Assembly (NCBI GenBank): GCA_016720565.1
Contig: JADKKJ010000001.1
Span: forward strand, 434,001 to 498,000
DNA: 64,000 nucleotides
Source: Chitinophagaceae bacterium
GTDB taxonomy: Bacteria > Bacteroidota > Bacteroidia > Chitinophagales > Chitinophagaceae
Direction: 5' to 3'
The position numbers and the translations under genes were made by a program. The notes beneath the pieces are model-generated. The model had not been told where the DNA came from. It did not search any database and saw nothing but the letters and a program-made list of their open reading frames with translations. Position 1 is the first letter of the stretch. Each line of letters begins with the position of its first letter. Below, piece after piece: positions 43,523 to 52,593 of this stretch.

Positions 43523-46500
43523 ATGAAAAGAAGTTTTACTCCCTTTTTCATTCTTGGGTTCTTATTAATTCTCTGTACGGGTACAACTGTTTCTGCTCAG
43601 CAGCAGCGGTCGTTTACTTCCGTAACCGGAAAATTGGTGAGAGTTACACCCGCCTTAGCCGACATTGATCGTAACAGTATGTACGGCAAGCCATTCGTTA
43701 AAACTCGCGACGCCGAAGGAAAGATCGGTTTGAGTGAGGAAATGATGGAAAGAGCAGAAGAAAAGTTAGGGGAACAAGCTCGCAGAGCTTCAAGAGGGGT
43801 AAAGACTGGTGCGATCCAGAACCCAAATCAACTATTTCCAAATACGCCAGGTACTACTCTTGGTGTAAATTTCAATGGACAAACTTCTCCGGGACTTTCT
43901 CCAACTGATAATAACATTGCAGTAGGTCCTAACCATATCATTCAAACTGTAAACAATGCCAATGGTACACAGTTTACAATTTGGAACAAAAGTGGTGTTG
44001 TAGTTCAACCCGGAACCATTCTTTCATCTGTGACTGGTTTTCCAGGATTTGGTGACCCGGTTGTTTTGTATGATCAATTAGCAGACAGGTGGATGCTTGC
44101 AGAGTTTGGACCAAATTCAACTCCTATCCATACGCTGAATATGGCCATTTCCCAAACAGGCAATCCCTTAGGTGCCTGGTATATCTATCAGTATGTAGAT
44201 AATTCATTCTTTATTGACTATCCTAAGTTTTCTGTTTGGCATAATGCATATTATGCTTATTCAAATGACTTTACGAACGCCGGTTCTTATATAGGTTCTT
44301 CTGTTTATGCTTTTGACAGGACCAACATGCTGGCAGGTGTTCCTTCTGTTACCATGATCAGGACCCGTTTAACGGACCCAAGTAATATGTTTTATTATAT
44401 GGGATCTGTTGGTTTGGAAGGTACTACTCCATCCAGCCAGAACGGATTGTTCCTGGTTCCTTCACCTCCAAGTACGGTGAACATATTTGAATTCACACCG
44501 AATTTTGCTAACCCTGGTGCTTCTGTGGTTGGTCCAATGATCCCATTGACAGTTGCGGCTTATTCAACACCGCCTGCAGCTGTTGCCCAACAGGGTTCTG
44601 GTACTACGATTCAAACATTGTCATACAGGATGATGTTCAAATTGAATTACCGTAATAATGGCGGAACTGAATCGATCGTTGCAGGTCATACCGTAGGGAA
44701 CGGAGCATTAGCTGCCGTTCGCTGGTATGAACTGAGAAGAGTAGCTTCTAACTGGACAGTTTACCAGCAGGGAACGATCACAGGATCTGACGGTAACAGC
44801 CGTTTCATGCCAGGCATTTCAATGGATGGTTGCGGTAATATCGCACTTATGTACGATCTGTCCGGAACCACTTCATTCCCTTCTATCCGCTATACCGGTA
44901 GAAATGCCACTGACCCTCTTGGTCAGATGACCCTGGCAGAACAAACAATTATAAATGGTGCATCTGCTCATACGAACGCAAGATGGGGAGATTATAATAC
45001 AACCGTTCAGGACTGGCCTAATAACGGCTCTTTCTGGAGTACCTCACAGTATGGTGCCCAGTTGACCCGTATAGCCAATTTCACACTTACTGGTGGTTGC
45101 GCTCCTGCTCCTAACGTAGTACTTGCAAGCGCTAACATAACATCAGAAAGTTGTGCTCCTGCAAATGGTGTGATCGATCCGGGTGAGACTGTAACTGTTA
45201 GCTTCTGTTTACAGAATACTGGTGCTGTTGCTACAACCAATGTGGTCGGTACGCTGAACGCTACAGGTGGTGTTGTAACTCCAAGTGGTCCTCAGAACTA
45301 TGGTGCAATTGCCCCTGGTGCAACAGTTTGCAGAAACTTCACCTTTACCAACGCATCTTTATGTGGTCAGACAGTTGTTGCTACATTAGCTGTTGCTGAT
45401 GGTGCGACTCCTTATGGACCATTTAGCACCAACTATCAGTTGGGTGCGCTGGTAACGACAAATATTGAGAATTTTGACGCAGTTGTTGCTCCTGCACTTC
45501 CAGCAGGTTGGACAGCTACTAACGTTTCTGGTAGTGCGCCACTCTGGGTAACTTCTAATGCAGGTACTCCTGCTCCTCCGGTGGTGTCAGCTCCAAATGC
45601 TGCTTTTGTAGATAACCCTTCAGCAATAGCAGATAAACAATTAACAAGCGCCCTGTTTACCCCGGGTGCAGGTGCTAAACTTACCTTCCAGAATAATTAC
45701 GACCTGGAAAGCACATTTGATGGTGGTGTTCTTGAAATATCCATCAATGGTGGCGCTTACCAGGATATCGTAGCAGCCGGTGGTAGTTTTGCCACAGGCG
45801 GCTACACCGGTACTATCAGTTCGTCTTTTGGCAACCCTCTTGGTGGACGCCAGGCATGGACGGGTACCAGTGGTAGTTTCCAATTAGTGACTGTTAACCT
45901 TCCTCCTGCTGCAGCTGGTCAGCCATGCAGACTTAAATTCCGCATGGGTTCAGACAATAGCTTTGGCAATACCGGTTGGAGAATTGATGATATAAGCCTT
46001 GTACAAAGCGTATGTTGTAGTACGGGTGCTGTATGTACTATTACATGCCCGGCCAATATTACCACTAACTCTGCTGCAGGCGTTTGCGGAGCAAATGTAA
46101 CCTTCCCCGCGGCCGTAACAACTGGTCCTTGCGGAGCTGTTACTTATTCTCCAGCTAACGGATCCTTCTTCCCTGTTGGTACAACAACTGTTACTGCCAC
46201 TACAGCTGCAGGTGCTTCTTGCTCCTTCACTGTTACCGTGGTTGATAACGTGCCTCCGGTAGTGAACTGTCCGGCCAACATCAGCAGGAACACAGATCCG
46301 GGTGTGTGCGGTGCAACCGTAACATTTACTAATCCTGTAGCTGTTGACAATTGTGACCCTGGAACTCCAAATAACCTTTCACAAAGCACTAATAATAACC
46401 TGATCGTTGGTGGTACTGGTATTGCCTGTAACGCTGGTGATAACCATTTCTGGAGAGCTTATACACTTTCACAGGCCAACCCGGTTAGATTGAAAGGCGT

Positions 46501-48103
46501 TCGATTTGGTGTTGAGGTGAATGGTACTTCCCAAGATGCAACTGTGCGTGTTTACAGCAGTGCTGGAGCCTTCCCCGGAGCAACACGTACCTTGCTTGCT
46601 TCGCAAACTGTTACAGTAAATACGGCTTCGGGTGTTTTCTATACTGTGAACTTTGCAACTCCTCCAACTGTTCCTGGAAACTCAGTAATTGCAGTTGAAG
46701 TAGAAACATTAACTGGAGGTTTCTATCCTGGTGCCAACGCACTTGGTGAAACAGCTCCTAGCTATATATCTTCTGCCTCATGCGGTGTTGCAACTCCGGT
46801 CACTATGGCATCGCTTGGTTTCACTGCTAACCATTTCATCATCGACCTGCTTACACTGAATAGTACTCCGATCGTTACCGCACAGATCGCTGGTCTTCCA
46901 AGTGGTTCTGTGTTCCCGGTTGGTGTAACTACCAATACGTTCAGGGCTGTTGATGCTGTTGGTAACGTTGGTACCTGCTCCTTCACTGTAACTGTAACTG
47001 ATAACCAGGCTCCGACACTAACCTGTCCTGCAAGTATCGTCAGGAATACAGATGCTGGTGTTTGTTATGCAACTGTTGCTGTACCAAACCCTGTTAATAC
47101 TGATAATTGCGCTGTTGTATCTCTTACGTATACTATTACAGGTGCTACTACTGCAACTTCGCCTGCTACAGGTATCAACTATGTTGGTACAAGACAATTC
47201 AACCTTAACGGTACAACCGGGCAGGGTGTGTCTACTGTTACCTATACAGCTAAAGATGCTGCTGGTAATACATCTATCTGTTCGTTCACTGTAACTGTTA
47301 ATGATGCGGTATTACCTGTGATCTCAGTACAACCTGCTACCAAGTTCTTCTGTGCAGGTTCTGCCGGTGTGTTCAGCGTAACTGCAACTTCTAATAACGG
47401 TCCGCTGGCTTACCAGTGGCAGGAGTGGAACGGTGCTGCATGGGCTAATATCAGCGGTGCTACCACTAATTCCTATTCGGTTCCAAACGTAAGCTTCGCA
47501 GATAACACAAGATCATTCAGGGTAGTACTTACAGGTCTCTGTTCCCAGGTGATCTCACAGTTCGCTACACTGTATGTGAATCCGCTGCCTACCGTATCTC
47601 TGGTTACCTCAGTACCTCCATCACTGATTCCTGGTCAAACCCTGACCATCACGGTGAATGCAAGTCCTGCAGGTGGTACATACGCATGGTTCAAGAATGG
47701 TCAGCTTACCTCTCACACAGGTGCTACATGGACTGGTTTAACTGTTGACGACATTGGAACTTATAAGGTAACTTATACTGATCCTAATGGTTGTTCTTCA
47801 ACTACCACCGATGTGGTGATAAGCGGCCAGGCTTCTGATAATCTTTGGGTTTATCCTAACCCGAATAACGGACAGTTCCAGATCAGGTTCTTCAATACAC
47901 CGAATGAAACTGCTACTGTTCAGGTATTCGATTCTAAGGGTGCTAAAGTTTACGAGAAAGCAAATCTTACTTCAACTCCGTACACAGGTATGGCTGTTGA
48001 TCTCGGACCTACTATTAGTTCTGGCACTTACGTAGTTACTGTGGTTAACTCTGCAGGAAAACAAGTTGCTGCTAAGAAGATGGTAGTTCGTAAGAAACCA
48101 TAA
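43523..48103 (+). CDS. Large T9SS type A cargo protein with HYR domains
   Basis: 1526 residues. Signal peptide about 1-26. An N-terminal domain (about 110-520) resembles the corresponding region of the gene at 60950-63913 (TDNNIAVGPNHIIQTVN, YDQLADRW, AISQTGNPLGAW). An Ig/CARDB-like domain (about 535-645) is followed by a jelly-roll/MAM-like domain (about 650-830) and three HYR repeats (TCPANI..., PVGTTTVTATTAAGASCSFTVTV). The second HYR is split by about 170 residues (945-1116). Ig-like modules lie at about 1265-1430. The C-terminus (YPNPNNGQFQIRFF, about 1441-1526) is a type A T9SS sorting domain. It is secreted and probably surface-attached or released. Codons favour T in third position, unlike neighbours. 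A strong terminator follows. Confidence 0.93.
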   Translation: MKRSFTPFFILGFLLILCTGTTVSAQQQRSFTSVTGKLVRVTPALADIDRNSMYGKPFVKTRDAEGKIGLSEEMMERAEEKLGEQARRASRGVKTGAIQNPNQLFPNTPGTTLGVNFNGQTSPGLSPTDNNIAVGPNHIIQTVNNANGTQFTIWNKSGVVVQPGTILSSVTGFPGFGDPVVLYDQLADRWMLAEFGPNSTPIHTLNMAISQTGNPLGAWYIYQYVDNSFFIDYPKFSVWHNAYYAYSNDFTNAGSYIGSSVYAFDRTNMLAGVPSVTMIRTRLTDPSNMFYYMGSVGLEGTTPSSQNGLFLVPSPPSTVNIFEFTPNFANPGASVVGPMIPLTVAAYSTPPAAVAQQGSGTTIQTLSYRMMFKLNYRNNGGTESIVAGHTVGNGALAAVRWYELRRVASNWTVYQQGTITGSDGNSRFMPGISMDGCGNIALMYDLSGTTSFPSIRYTGRNATDPLGQMTLAEQTIINGASAHTNARWGDYNTTVQDWPNNGSFWSTSQYGAQLTRIANFTLTGGCAPAPNVVLASANITSESCAPANGVIDPGETVTVSFCLQNTGAVATTNVVGTLNATGGVVTPSGPQNYGAIAPGATVCRNFTFTNASLCGQTVVATLAVADGATPYGPFSTNYQLGALVTTNIENFDAVVAPALPAGWTATNVSGSAPLWVTSNAGTPAPPVVSAPNAAFVDNPSAIADKQLTSALFTPGAGAKLTFQNNYDLESTFDGGVLEISINGGAYQDIVAAGGSFATGGYTGTISSSFGNPLGGRQAWTGTSGSFQLVTVNLPPAAAGQPCRLKFRMGSDNSFGNTGWRIDDISLVQSVCCSTGAVCTITCPANITTNSAAGVCGANVTFPAAVTTGPCGAVTYSPANGSFFPVGTTTVTATTAAGASCSFTVTVVDNVPPVVNCPANISRNTDPGVCGATVTFTNPVAVDNCDPGTPNNLSQSTNNNLIVGGTGIACNAGDNHFWRAYTLSQANPVRLKGVRFGVEVNGTSQDATVRVYSSAGAFPGATRTLLASQTVTVNTASGVFYTVNFATPPTVPGNSVIAVEVETLTGGFYPGANALGETAPSYISSASCGVATPVTMASLGFTANHFIIDLLTLNSTPIVTAQIAGLPSGSVFPVGVTTNTFRAVDAVGNVGTCSFTVTVTDNQAPTLTCPASIVRNTDAGVCYATVAVPNPVNTDNCAVVSLTYTITGATTATSPATGINYVGTRQFNLNGTTGQGVSTVTYTAKDAAGNTSICSFTVTVNDAVLPVISVQPATKFFCAGSAGVFSVTATSNNGPLAYQWQEWNGAAWANISGATTNSYSVPNVSFADNTRSFRVVLTGLCSQVISQFATLYVNPLPTVSLVTSVPPSLIPGQTLTITVNASPAGGTYAWFKNGQLTSHTGATWTGLTVDDIGTYKVTYTDPNGCSSTTTDVVISGQASDNLWVYPNPNNGQFQIRFFNTPNETATVQVFDSKGAKVYEKANLTSTPYTGMAVDLGPTISSGTYVVTVVNSAGKQVAAKKMVVRKKP

Positions 48104-48124
48104 TATCATAAGCTTCACACATAT

Positions 48125-48160
48125 AAAAGCCATCCCGTTCATTCGGGATGGCTTTTTTTT
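48125..48160 (+). terminator. Rho-independent terminator of the HYR protein gene
   Basis: Stem AAAAGCCATCCCG / CGGGATGGCTTTT with a 6-base loop and an uninterrupted T-run. Confidence 0.9.
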
Positions 48161-48176
48161 AGTTCCGGTTTTATTG

Positions 48177-48184
48177 TAATTTTC
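48177..48184 (+). promoter_or_regulatory. Possible -7 promoter element (TAATTTTC) of the serine hydrolase
   Basis: One mismatch to TAnnTTTG, 17 bases before ATG 48202, directly after a strong terminator, so a promoter is needed here. Confidence 0.4.
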
Positions 48185-48201
48185 GCCTTTAATACTATCT
48201 A

Positions 48202-49950
48202 ATGAGATTAAGACTTAATTCCGCAGGTACCGTTGTGAGATCCATGATCTGTTGCAGCCTTCTTTTTGTATCAGCGGTTTCTACAGCCCAAAATAAGATC
48301 ACTAACCAGCAGCAGGCAAAGGAGTTGAATCGTGACACTGGGACGGTTGATAAGGACACTAAGGAGCAGCAATACCAGGAGGAGCTTAAGCGCAAAAAAG
48401 ATAGGCTTGAAAAAGAAAATATCGCCAAAAGCGGCCAGCTATCTGTTCCCGGTATTACCGAGCTCCCAACCGGAACACCTGCATTCATTACGGACAGCCT
48501 GGATGCCTATGTCAGAAGAGGGATGGCCCAGTGGCAGATACCGGGTCTGGCCATCGCCATTGTGAAAGATGGTAAAGTGATACTGACCAAAGGCTATGGA
48601 GTAAAAGAGCAGGGGCATGCAGACCCTGTGGATGAGAACACTCTTTTTATCATCGCGTCCAACAGTAAATTATTCACCGGTACCTCCCTGGCAAAACTGG
48701 ATTATGAGAAAAAGCTTTCCCTCAATGATAAGGTTACTAAATACCTTCCCTGGTTCAAACTTTATGATACCAATTCTACTAAACTTGCAACGGTAAAAGA
48801 TATGCTTTGCCATCGTATAGGGCTGAAGACCTTCCAGGGAGATTTTACTTTCTGGGATTCCAACCTGCCCAAGGATAGTATTATCTGGAAAATGCGTTAT
48901 CTCAAACCTTCCCAGGAATTCAGGCAGGATTTTGGTTACTGCAATTCAGCCTTCCTGGTGGCAGGAAGAATACTGGAAAAAGTGACCGGTACAACCTGGG
49001 AAAATTATGTAACCGAGAATTTCCTTATACCACTGGAAATGGATCATACCTATATGAACACTGCCAAGCTCAGTGAAAGGAAAAATGTGGCGCAGCCTCA
49101 CAATAATCTATACTCAGCACTCACTACCATACCTTTTGATAATGTAGATAACCTGGGACCCGCCACCAGTATGGTGAGTAATGTAAGTGACCTTAGTAAA
49201 TGGCTTTTGTTCCAATTAGACAGTGGGCGTTACCAGGGAAGATCTATCATGCCATGGGCTGTATTGCAGAAGACCAGGGATGTGAACATCATTACCGGCA
49301 GCCGTAAGTCTGCCGCTTTTCCTACCCATTTCCGTGGCTATGGCCTGGGGGTTTATACCACAGATTATGCAGGTCGCCAGGTATACTGGCATACGGGTGG
49401 TGCTTTTGGACAGGTCACCAATGTGTGCTTTGTTCCGGAGGAGAAATTGGGAGTAGTAATATTGACCAATAACGACAACCAGAGTTTTTTTGAAGCATTA
49501 CGCTACCAGGTGCTTGACGCTTATCTGAACCAGCCCTATACCGATCGCAGCGAATACCAATGGGGGTTTTTTGCGCAGGGCAAGAAAACAGAAGATGATA
49601 AGCTGGCCGCTATGAATGCAAGAGTTGTAAAGAACAGCAGCCCCGCGTTGCCATTAGAAAGTTATGCAGGGACCTTTTATAATACGGTTTATGGTAAAAT
49701 AACAATAGCCCCGAATAAGGAAAATAAACTCATCTGCCGTTTCCAGCATCATCCGCAATTATTCGGTTTGATGGAGTATATGGACAATGATGAATTCCGC
49801 ATGACCTATTCCAATATCGGGTATGGTGTTCTACCCGCGAAATTCGTGGTGGCCAATGGAAAAGTAACAGGTGTTACTATCCAGGTAAATGATTTCGTGG
49901 AAACGGATGCTTATTTATTTGTGAAGGATCCAAGGGTGATGGGCAAATAA
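48202..49950 (+). CDS. Serine hydrolase (beta-lactamase/PBP class C fold) with DUF3471-like C-terminal domain
   Basis: 582 residues. Signal peptide about 1-30 (STAQ). Residues ~45-75 are a charged helical segment (KEQQYQEELKRKKDRLEKEN). The catalytic domain has SNSK at 153-156 (SxxK), Y246-C-N248 and HTGG at 397-400, a complete class C-like triad. The C-terminal ~110 residues (PLESYAGTFYNTVYGKITIA) match the beta-barrel DUF3471/lipocalin-like domain often fused to these enzymes. It is likely a periplasmic or lipid-associated esterase or peptidase; the substrate is unknown. It has a complete YxN motif, whereas the paralogue at 6241 has YSS. Confidence 0.9.
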   Translation: MRLRLNSAGTVVRSMICCSLLFVSAVSTAQNKITNQQQAKELNRDTGTVDKDTKEQQYQEELKRKKDRLEKENIAKSGQLSVPGITELPTGTPAFITDSLDAYVRRGMAQWQIPGLAIAIVKDGKVILTKGYGVKEQGHADPVDENTLFIIASNSKLFTGTSLAKLDYEKKLSLNDKVTKYLPWFKLYDTNSTKLATVKDMLCHRIGLKTFQGDFTFWDSNLPKDSIIWKMRYLKPSQEFRQDFGYCNSAFLVAGRILEKVTGTTWENYVTENFLIPLEMDHTYMNTAKLSERKNVAQPHNNLYSALTTIPFDNVDNLGPATSMVSNVSDLSKWLLFQLDSGRYQGRSIMPWAVLQKTRDVNIITGSRKSAAFPTHFRGYGLGVYTTDYAGRQVYWHTGGAFGQVTNVCFVPEEKLGVVILTNNDNQSFFEALRYQVLDAYLNQPYTDRSEYQWGFFAQGKKTEDDKLAAMNARVVKNSSPALPLESYAGTFYNTVYGKITIAPNKENKLICRFQHHPQLFGLMEYMDNDEFRMTYSNIGYGVLPAKFVVANGKVTGVTIQVNDFVETDAYLFVKDPRVMGK

Positions 49951-49960
49951 CGCCAGGGCC

Positions 49961-51526
49961 TTACTGTTTATATTCACCATAAACTTCCCGAAGTGTATCC
50001 GCTATTTCACCCAGGGTGCATTTCTGCTCCACGGCTTCAATGACCACCGGCATCAGGTTCTCGTCGGAACTGGCCCTGTCGTTCAGTGATTGCAATAACT
50101 GGTCGCAACGTGCTTTGTCACGATTACGACGAAGGTTATCCAGTTTTTGTATTTGTATGGCCCTGATACTATCATCTACTTTTAAAATGGGAATATGGTC
50201 GGGCGTATCCATTTTAAATTTATTCAGGCCCACAATTATCTTTTCATTTCTTTCTATGCTTCGCTGGTATTCGTAGGCGCTTCGGGCGATCTCATCCTGG
50301 ATAAAACCCTGTTCGATGGCAGAAACGCTTCCGCCAATGGCCTCTATCTTTTCCATTAATTTAATGGCTTCTTTCTCCACCTCGTCTGTCAAGGATTCAA
50401 CAAGGTAGGAGCCGGCCAGCGGATCGGCTGAATCTACCACACCACTTTCATAGGCGATCACCTGTTGGGTCCTTAAAGCTGTCCGTGCTGCCTCTTCTGT
50501 AGGCAGGCTCAGCGCTTCATCAAATCCATTGGTATGTAAAGATTGCGTACCACCCATTACCGCAGCCAGTGCCTGTATGGTTACCCGCGAAATATTATTG
50601 ACCGGTTGCTGGGCTGTAAGCGTACTGCCACCTGTTTGCGTATGAAAACGCAGCATCATCGCTTTAGGATCTTTGGCCCCCAGGTCTTTCATGATCCCTG
50701 CCCAGAGCCGCCGGGCAGCTCTGAACTTAGCAACTTCTTCAAAAAGGTTATTATGCGCATTGAAAAAGAAGGAAAGTCTTTTTCCAAACACATCGATATC
50801 GAGTCCTTTTTTCAGGGCGGCCTCTACATAAGCCTTGCCATTGCTAAGGGTGAAGGCGATCTCCTGGACAGCAGTACTTCCTGCCTCCCGGATATGATAA
50901 CCTGAAATTGATATGGTATTCCATTTTGGCAACTCCGCACCGCACCATTCAAAAATATCGGTGATGATCCGCATAGATGGTTTGGGAGGATAGATATAGG
51001 TTCCTCTTGCCGCATATTCTTTCAGAATATCATTCTGTATGGTGCCCGAGATCTGTTTCAGGTCGGCGCCCTGCTTTTTAGCCAGCGCTACATAAAGCGA
51101 TAAAAGAATAAAGCCAGTTGCATTGATGGTCATGGAGGTACTAACATCCTGCAATTTGATGCCATCAAAAAGGATCTCCATATCATCAAGGCAATCGATC
51201 GCTACGCCAACTTTGCCTACCTCACCTTCAGAGAGCGCATGGTCACTGTCATAACCGATCTGTGTAGGCAAGTCAAATGCCACACTAAGTCCGCTTACCC
51301 CCTGCGAAAGCAGGTAACGATAACGTTTATTGCTTTCCTCCGCGGTAGAGAACCCTGCGTATTGCCGTATGGTCCATAATTTACCCCGGTACATATCTGG
51401 CTGAACACCGCGTGTAAAAGGGAACTGTCCTGGTAAACTATTATCAGTTAAGTGCAGGTCGCCGGAACTGTAAACAGGTTTGATCTCGATGCCTGAATCT
51501 GTAAATCGTTTTTTTTGATCTTCCAT
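49961..51526 (-). CDS. Methylmalonyl-CoA mutase catalytic (TIM-barrel) subunit without B12 domain
   Basis: 521 residues covering only the substrate-binding barrel of acyl-CoA mutases. Conserved blocks are PFTRGVQPDMYRG, SVAFDLPTQIGYDSDHA, SMTINATGFILL, GTIQNDILKEYAARGTYIYPP and RFHTQTGGSTLTAQQP. The specificity residues look methylmalonyl-CoA-like: Tyr56 in TIRQYAGFS (isobutyryl-CoA mutases have Phe here) and Arg174 in KEYAARGTYI (Gln in isobutyryl-CoA mutases). The C-terminal cobalamin-binding domain is absent and no small subunit is in the window, so it needs a partner encoded elsewhere. It follows a small membrane-protein gene by 5 bases. Confidence 0.92.
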   Translation of the reverse strand: MEDQKKRFTDSGIEIKPVYSSGDLHLTDNSLPGQFPFTRGVQPDMYRGKLWTIRQYAGFSTAEESNKRYRYLLSQGVSGLSVAFDLPTQIGYDSDHALSEGEVGKVGVAIDCLDDMEILFDGIKLQDVSTSMTINATGFILLSLYVALAKKQGADLKQISGTIQNDILKEYAARGTYIYPPKPSMRIITDIFEWCGAELPKWNTISISGYHIREAGSTAVQEIAFTLSNGKAYVEAALKKGLDIDVFGKRLSFFFNAHNNLFEEVAKFRAARRLWAGIMKDLGAKDPKAMMLRFHTQTGGSTLTAQQPVNNISRVTIQALAAVMGGTQSLHTNGFDEALSLPTEEAARTALRTQQVIAYESGVVDSADPLAGSYLVESLTDEVEKEAIKLMEKIEAIGGSVSAIEQGFIQDEIARSAYEYQRSIERNEKIIVGLNKFKMDTPDHIPILKVDDSIRAIQIQKLDNLRRNRDKARCDQLLQSLNDRASSDENLMPVVIEAVEQKCTLGEIADTLREVYGEYKQ

Positions 51527-51531
51527 GACAG

Positions 51532-52038
51532 TTATTTTTTGTCCATAAGTTTACGGGCTTCAAAATTCAATGACTGCAATACCAGTTCATGAAGATTGGC
51601 TCCGGGGTCCGACATCAGCACTTCCAGTATCTTCTTATTAAGCTCACCAGAAGAGGCATCTGGGGGTAAACTGCTGGCCACACGGTTTACCAGCATGATA
51701 TTTTGTTCTTTCAGGTTCCTTACCGCATCCCAGGTAACTGCTGTAACATATAATTGCTGGGTACTGTTATAATCAAATTCCTGCCTGATGTTCTCCGCCA
51801 GTATCATTTTCATTTCCATAGCAGAAATATTCGGGATGTTCAGGCGGTGGATGAGGTTAGGGATGGCGATCCTTTCACATAGCAGTACAAGTCTTTCATA
51901 AGCCTGCAACTGAAGGGCCCTGCTGTTAAAAACTTCTTCGGATGCCGAAACTTGGGCGGGTGCTCTTTTCACAAGGGCAACAACGGCGATCAAAATAGCC
52001 AGGACGGAAAGAATAAAATTGATAATAGATAGCTCCAT
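51532..52038 (-). CDS. Hypothetical single-pass membrane protein
   Basis: 168 residues from ATG 52038; the open frame continues to 52272 but the upstream part lies in promoter sequence and crosses the divergent gene. An N-terminal membrane helix (LSIINFILSVLAILIAVVALV) is followed by a soluble, mostly helical domain (NSRALQLQAYERLVLLCERIAIPNLIHRL, AENIRQEFDYNSTQQLYV). It looks conserved in Bacteroidota but I know no function. It lies 5 bases upstream of the methylmalonyl-CoA mutase gene on the same strand, so they are co-transcribed. An exact -7 box lies 19 bases upstream of its ATG. Confidence 0.8.
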   Translation of the reverse strand: MELSIINFILSVLAILIAVVALVKRAPAQVSASEEVFNSRALQLQAYERLVLLCERIAIPNLIHRLNIPNISAMEMKMILAENIRQEFDYNSTQQLYVTAVTWDAVRNLKEQNIMLVNRVASSLPPDASSGELNKKILEVLMSDPGANLHELVLQSLNFEARKLMDKK

Positions 52039-52057
52039 GAGGACCAGTTGATTTGTA

Positions 52058-52065
52058 CAAAGATA
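52058..52065 (-). promoter_or_regulatory. -7 promoter element (TATCTTTG, minus strand)
   Basis: Exact TAnnTTTG on the minus strand, ending 19 bases before ATG 52038. It probably drives the membrane protein and mutase operon. Confidence 0.62.
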
Positions 52066-52179
52066 GGGCAGGGGCGGGCTTGGATCTATGAGGTTTGTTT
52101 GGTATCTCCTTCTGTTAAATTTACCGGCCTCGTAAATTGGGATAGCAGGCAGGTTGAAAACTTTGATTAATTTCGCAGT

Positions 52180-52527
52180 ATGGAAAATTTGCTGACAAAG
52201 ACCCCTGTAACACTCACGGAGGGCGCGATAATAGCCGTTAGAAAATTGATGGATGCAGAAGGTTTTGATCATTCCCAGAAATTACGCTTTGGCGTAAAAG
52301 GCGGTGGTTGCTCCGGTATGACCTATGTACTCGGTTTTGAACAGGCTACTGATAAGGACCAGCATTTTGAGATCGAAGGGATACCCTGTGTGATGGACCG
52401 CTCACATGAACTTTACTTGTCTGGTATGGAGGTTGACTGGCAGGACGGACTGAACAACCGGGGATTCACTTTTCGAAATCCCAATGCCAGTAACACCTGC
52501 GGTTGCGGTACCAGTTTCGCCGTTTAA
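52180..52527 (+). CDS. IscA/HesB-type iron-sulfur cluster assembly protein
   Basis: 115 residues of the A-type carrier fold. The three cluster ligands are Cys44 in GGGCSG and Cys107/Cys109 in TCGCG. GFRNPNASNTCGCG-type C-terminus and VDWQDGLNNRGF are family hallmarks. It delivers Fe-S clusters to apoproteins in the cytoplasm. It could be IscA, SufA or ErpA; no other isc/suf genes are nearby, so the symbol is left blank. It is divergent from the mutase operon and ends at a shared bidirectional terminator. Confidence 0.94.
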   Translation: MENLLTKTPVTLTEGAIIAVRKLMDAEGFDHSQKLRFGVKGGGCSGMTYVLGFEQATDKDQHFEIEGIPCVMDRSHELYLSGMEVDWQDGLNNRGFTFRNPNASNTCGCGTSFAV

Positions 52528-52548
52528 TTTTCAGGAAATATTGAATAA

Positions 52549-52577
52549 AAAAAAGCCGCCTTTTGGGCGGCTTTTTT
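52549..52577 (+). terminator. Bidirectional terminator between iscA-type gene and secDF
   Basis: GCCGCC / GGCGGC stem with a 5-base loop, flanked by A8 and T6 runs, between two convergent genes. Confidence 0.88.
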
Positions 52578-52593
52578 AATTATGCATTAAAGA

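Noticed and set aside
46020..47300. DNA-level repetition in the HYR region that might suggest a CRISPR-like or mobile repeat.
   Set aside because: The repetition follows the protein HYR modules, is diverged and in frame, and has no spacer structure.
52039..52272. The upstream extension of the small membrane-protein frame.
   Set aside because: It crosses the IscA-type gene start on the other strand, contains the predicted promoter box, and lacks the membrane-helix start seen at 52038.
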